This document shows positions 14,980-15,466 of a stretch of 15,466 nucleotides of DNA, piece by piece (the stretch's first letter is position 1; every line of letters begins with the position of its first letter). The stretch is from an uncultured Clostridiaceae bacterium (GTDB lineage Bacteria > Bacillota > Clostridia > Lachnospirales > Lachnospiraceae). The stretch spans positions 1 to 15,466 of the forward strand of contig CAMWMT010000021.1 in NCBI GenBank assembly GCA_947175375.1, written 5' to 3'. A model generated the notes under the pieces. It was given only the letters and a program-made list of their open reading frames with translations. It did not search any database and was not told the origin of the DNA. The position numbers were made by a program, and so were the translations under genes.

Positions 14980-15466
14980 ATGTGTCTTATGGAAGAAAAA
15001 CGAATGATATCTCACGGACAGGAGACAGAAAAATTATATTATAAAGACAGCCACATGAAAGAATTTGAGGCTACCGTAGTATCCTGCGAGGAAAAACGGT
15101 CAGCAAAAGGAGAAAAACTGGGTTATCGGGTTGCGCTGGACCGAACAGCATTCTTTCCGGAGGGCGGCGGACAGCTCGGTGACAGGGGCTGGCTGGATAA
15201 TGTGGAAGTCCTTGATACTCACGAAAAAGGTGGCATCATCTTTCATGAAACAAAAGAGCCGATGGAACCGGGGCAGAGAGTAAAGGGAAAACTGGATTTT
15301 GAAGTGCGGTTCGACCGAATGCAGCAGCATTCCGGGGAACATATCCTGTCCGGACTGGTACACAGCCTGTATGGGTACGATAATGTGGGCTTCCATCTGG
15401 GTGAGGAGATTACGACGCTGGATTTTAACGGGGAACTGACCAGGGAGCAGGTGGAGGATCTGGACC
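14980..15466 (+). CDS. Alanyl-tRNA editing protein, AlaX type, partial at the window end
   Basis: The first 162 codons of a free-standing editing hydrolase that removes serine or glycine wrongly attached to tRNA-Ala, related to the AlaRS/ThrRS second additional domain. The N-terminal beta-barrel signature DRTAFFPEGGGQLGDRG spans about residues 66-82. The zinc-binding HxxxH is His117 and His121 in QQHSGEHILSG. The rest, including the Cys-x3-His zinc ligands and any DHHA1 region, lies beyond the window. ATG 14980 has AGGAGG at 14970-14975, a short 4-nt spacing; in-frame ATGs at 14989 and 15004 are alternatives, and the first 20 or so residues look non-conserved. Composition returns to that of the left block, which suggests a core gene flanking the restriction locus. 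It continues to the window edge with no stop. Confidence 0.9.
   Translation, partial: MCLMEEKRMISHGQETEKLYYKDSHMKEFEATVVSCEEKRSAKGEKLGYRVALDRTAFFPEGGGQLGDRGWLDNVEVLDTHEKGGIIFHETKEPMEPGQRVKGKLDFEVRFDRMQQHSGEHILSGLVHSLYGYDNVGFHLGEEITTLDFNGELTREQVEDLD

Overview
The window looks like a chromosomal segment of a low-to-mid-GC Gram-positive gut-type Firmicute, probably Lachnospiraceae. That placement is an inference from AGGAGG-type ribosome binding sites, the style of the proteins and the gene order, not from a database search. All convincing genes lie on the + strand. The window holds eight complete or truncated protein genes, one partial gene at the right edge, and one short degraded reading frame.

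Left block (about 1-6627, moderate GC, core-like). A C-rich leader without a recognisable gene precedes a three-gene cluster: a 1125-residue TPR protein with a degenerate J-like N-terminus, an Hsp70 4 nt downstream, and a class I SAM-dependent methyltransferase of the Methyltransf_32/GSTCD-like type about 70 nt further on. The first two look like a dedicated co-chaperone/chaperone pair. The methyltransferase substrate is not evident.

Middle block (about 6635-14898, visibly AT-richer). This is a type I restriction-modification locus: hsdM1 - hsdM2 - hsdS - remnants - hsdR. The two modification subunits differ in catalytic motif IV: NPPF in the first, NPPY in the second. This matches the class in which a heterodimeric M1M2S enzyme is reported to place m6A on one strand and m4C on the other, so this locus probably protects the host with a mixed adenine/cytosine mark. 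HsdR carries a PD-ExK-type nuclease region and a DEAH helicase motor. Between hsdS and hsdR lie a stop-containing short reading frame, a 56-bp palindrome-rich element, an N-terminally truncated RecG/AlbA-like ATP-binding protein, and an unusual array of 11-bp repeats ahead of hsdR. The 9-bp core of that array recurs in inverted orientation at the start of hsdM1, which could mean shared control of the modification and restriction genes or a recombination history.

Right edge (14899-15466). GC rises again. A near-consensus promoter and a strong ribosome binding site lead into an AlaX-type alanyl-tRNA editing hydrolase, cut by the window end. The composition steps at both sides suggest the restriction locus was inserted between the methyltransferase and alaX-like genes.
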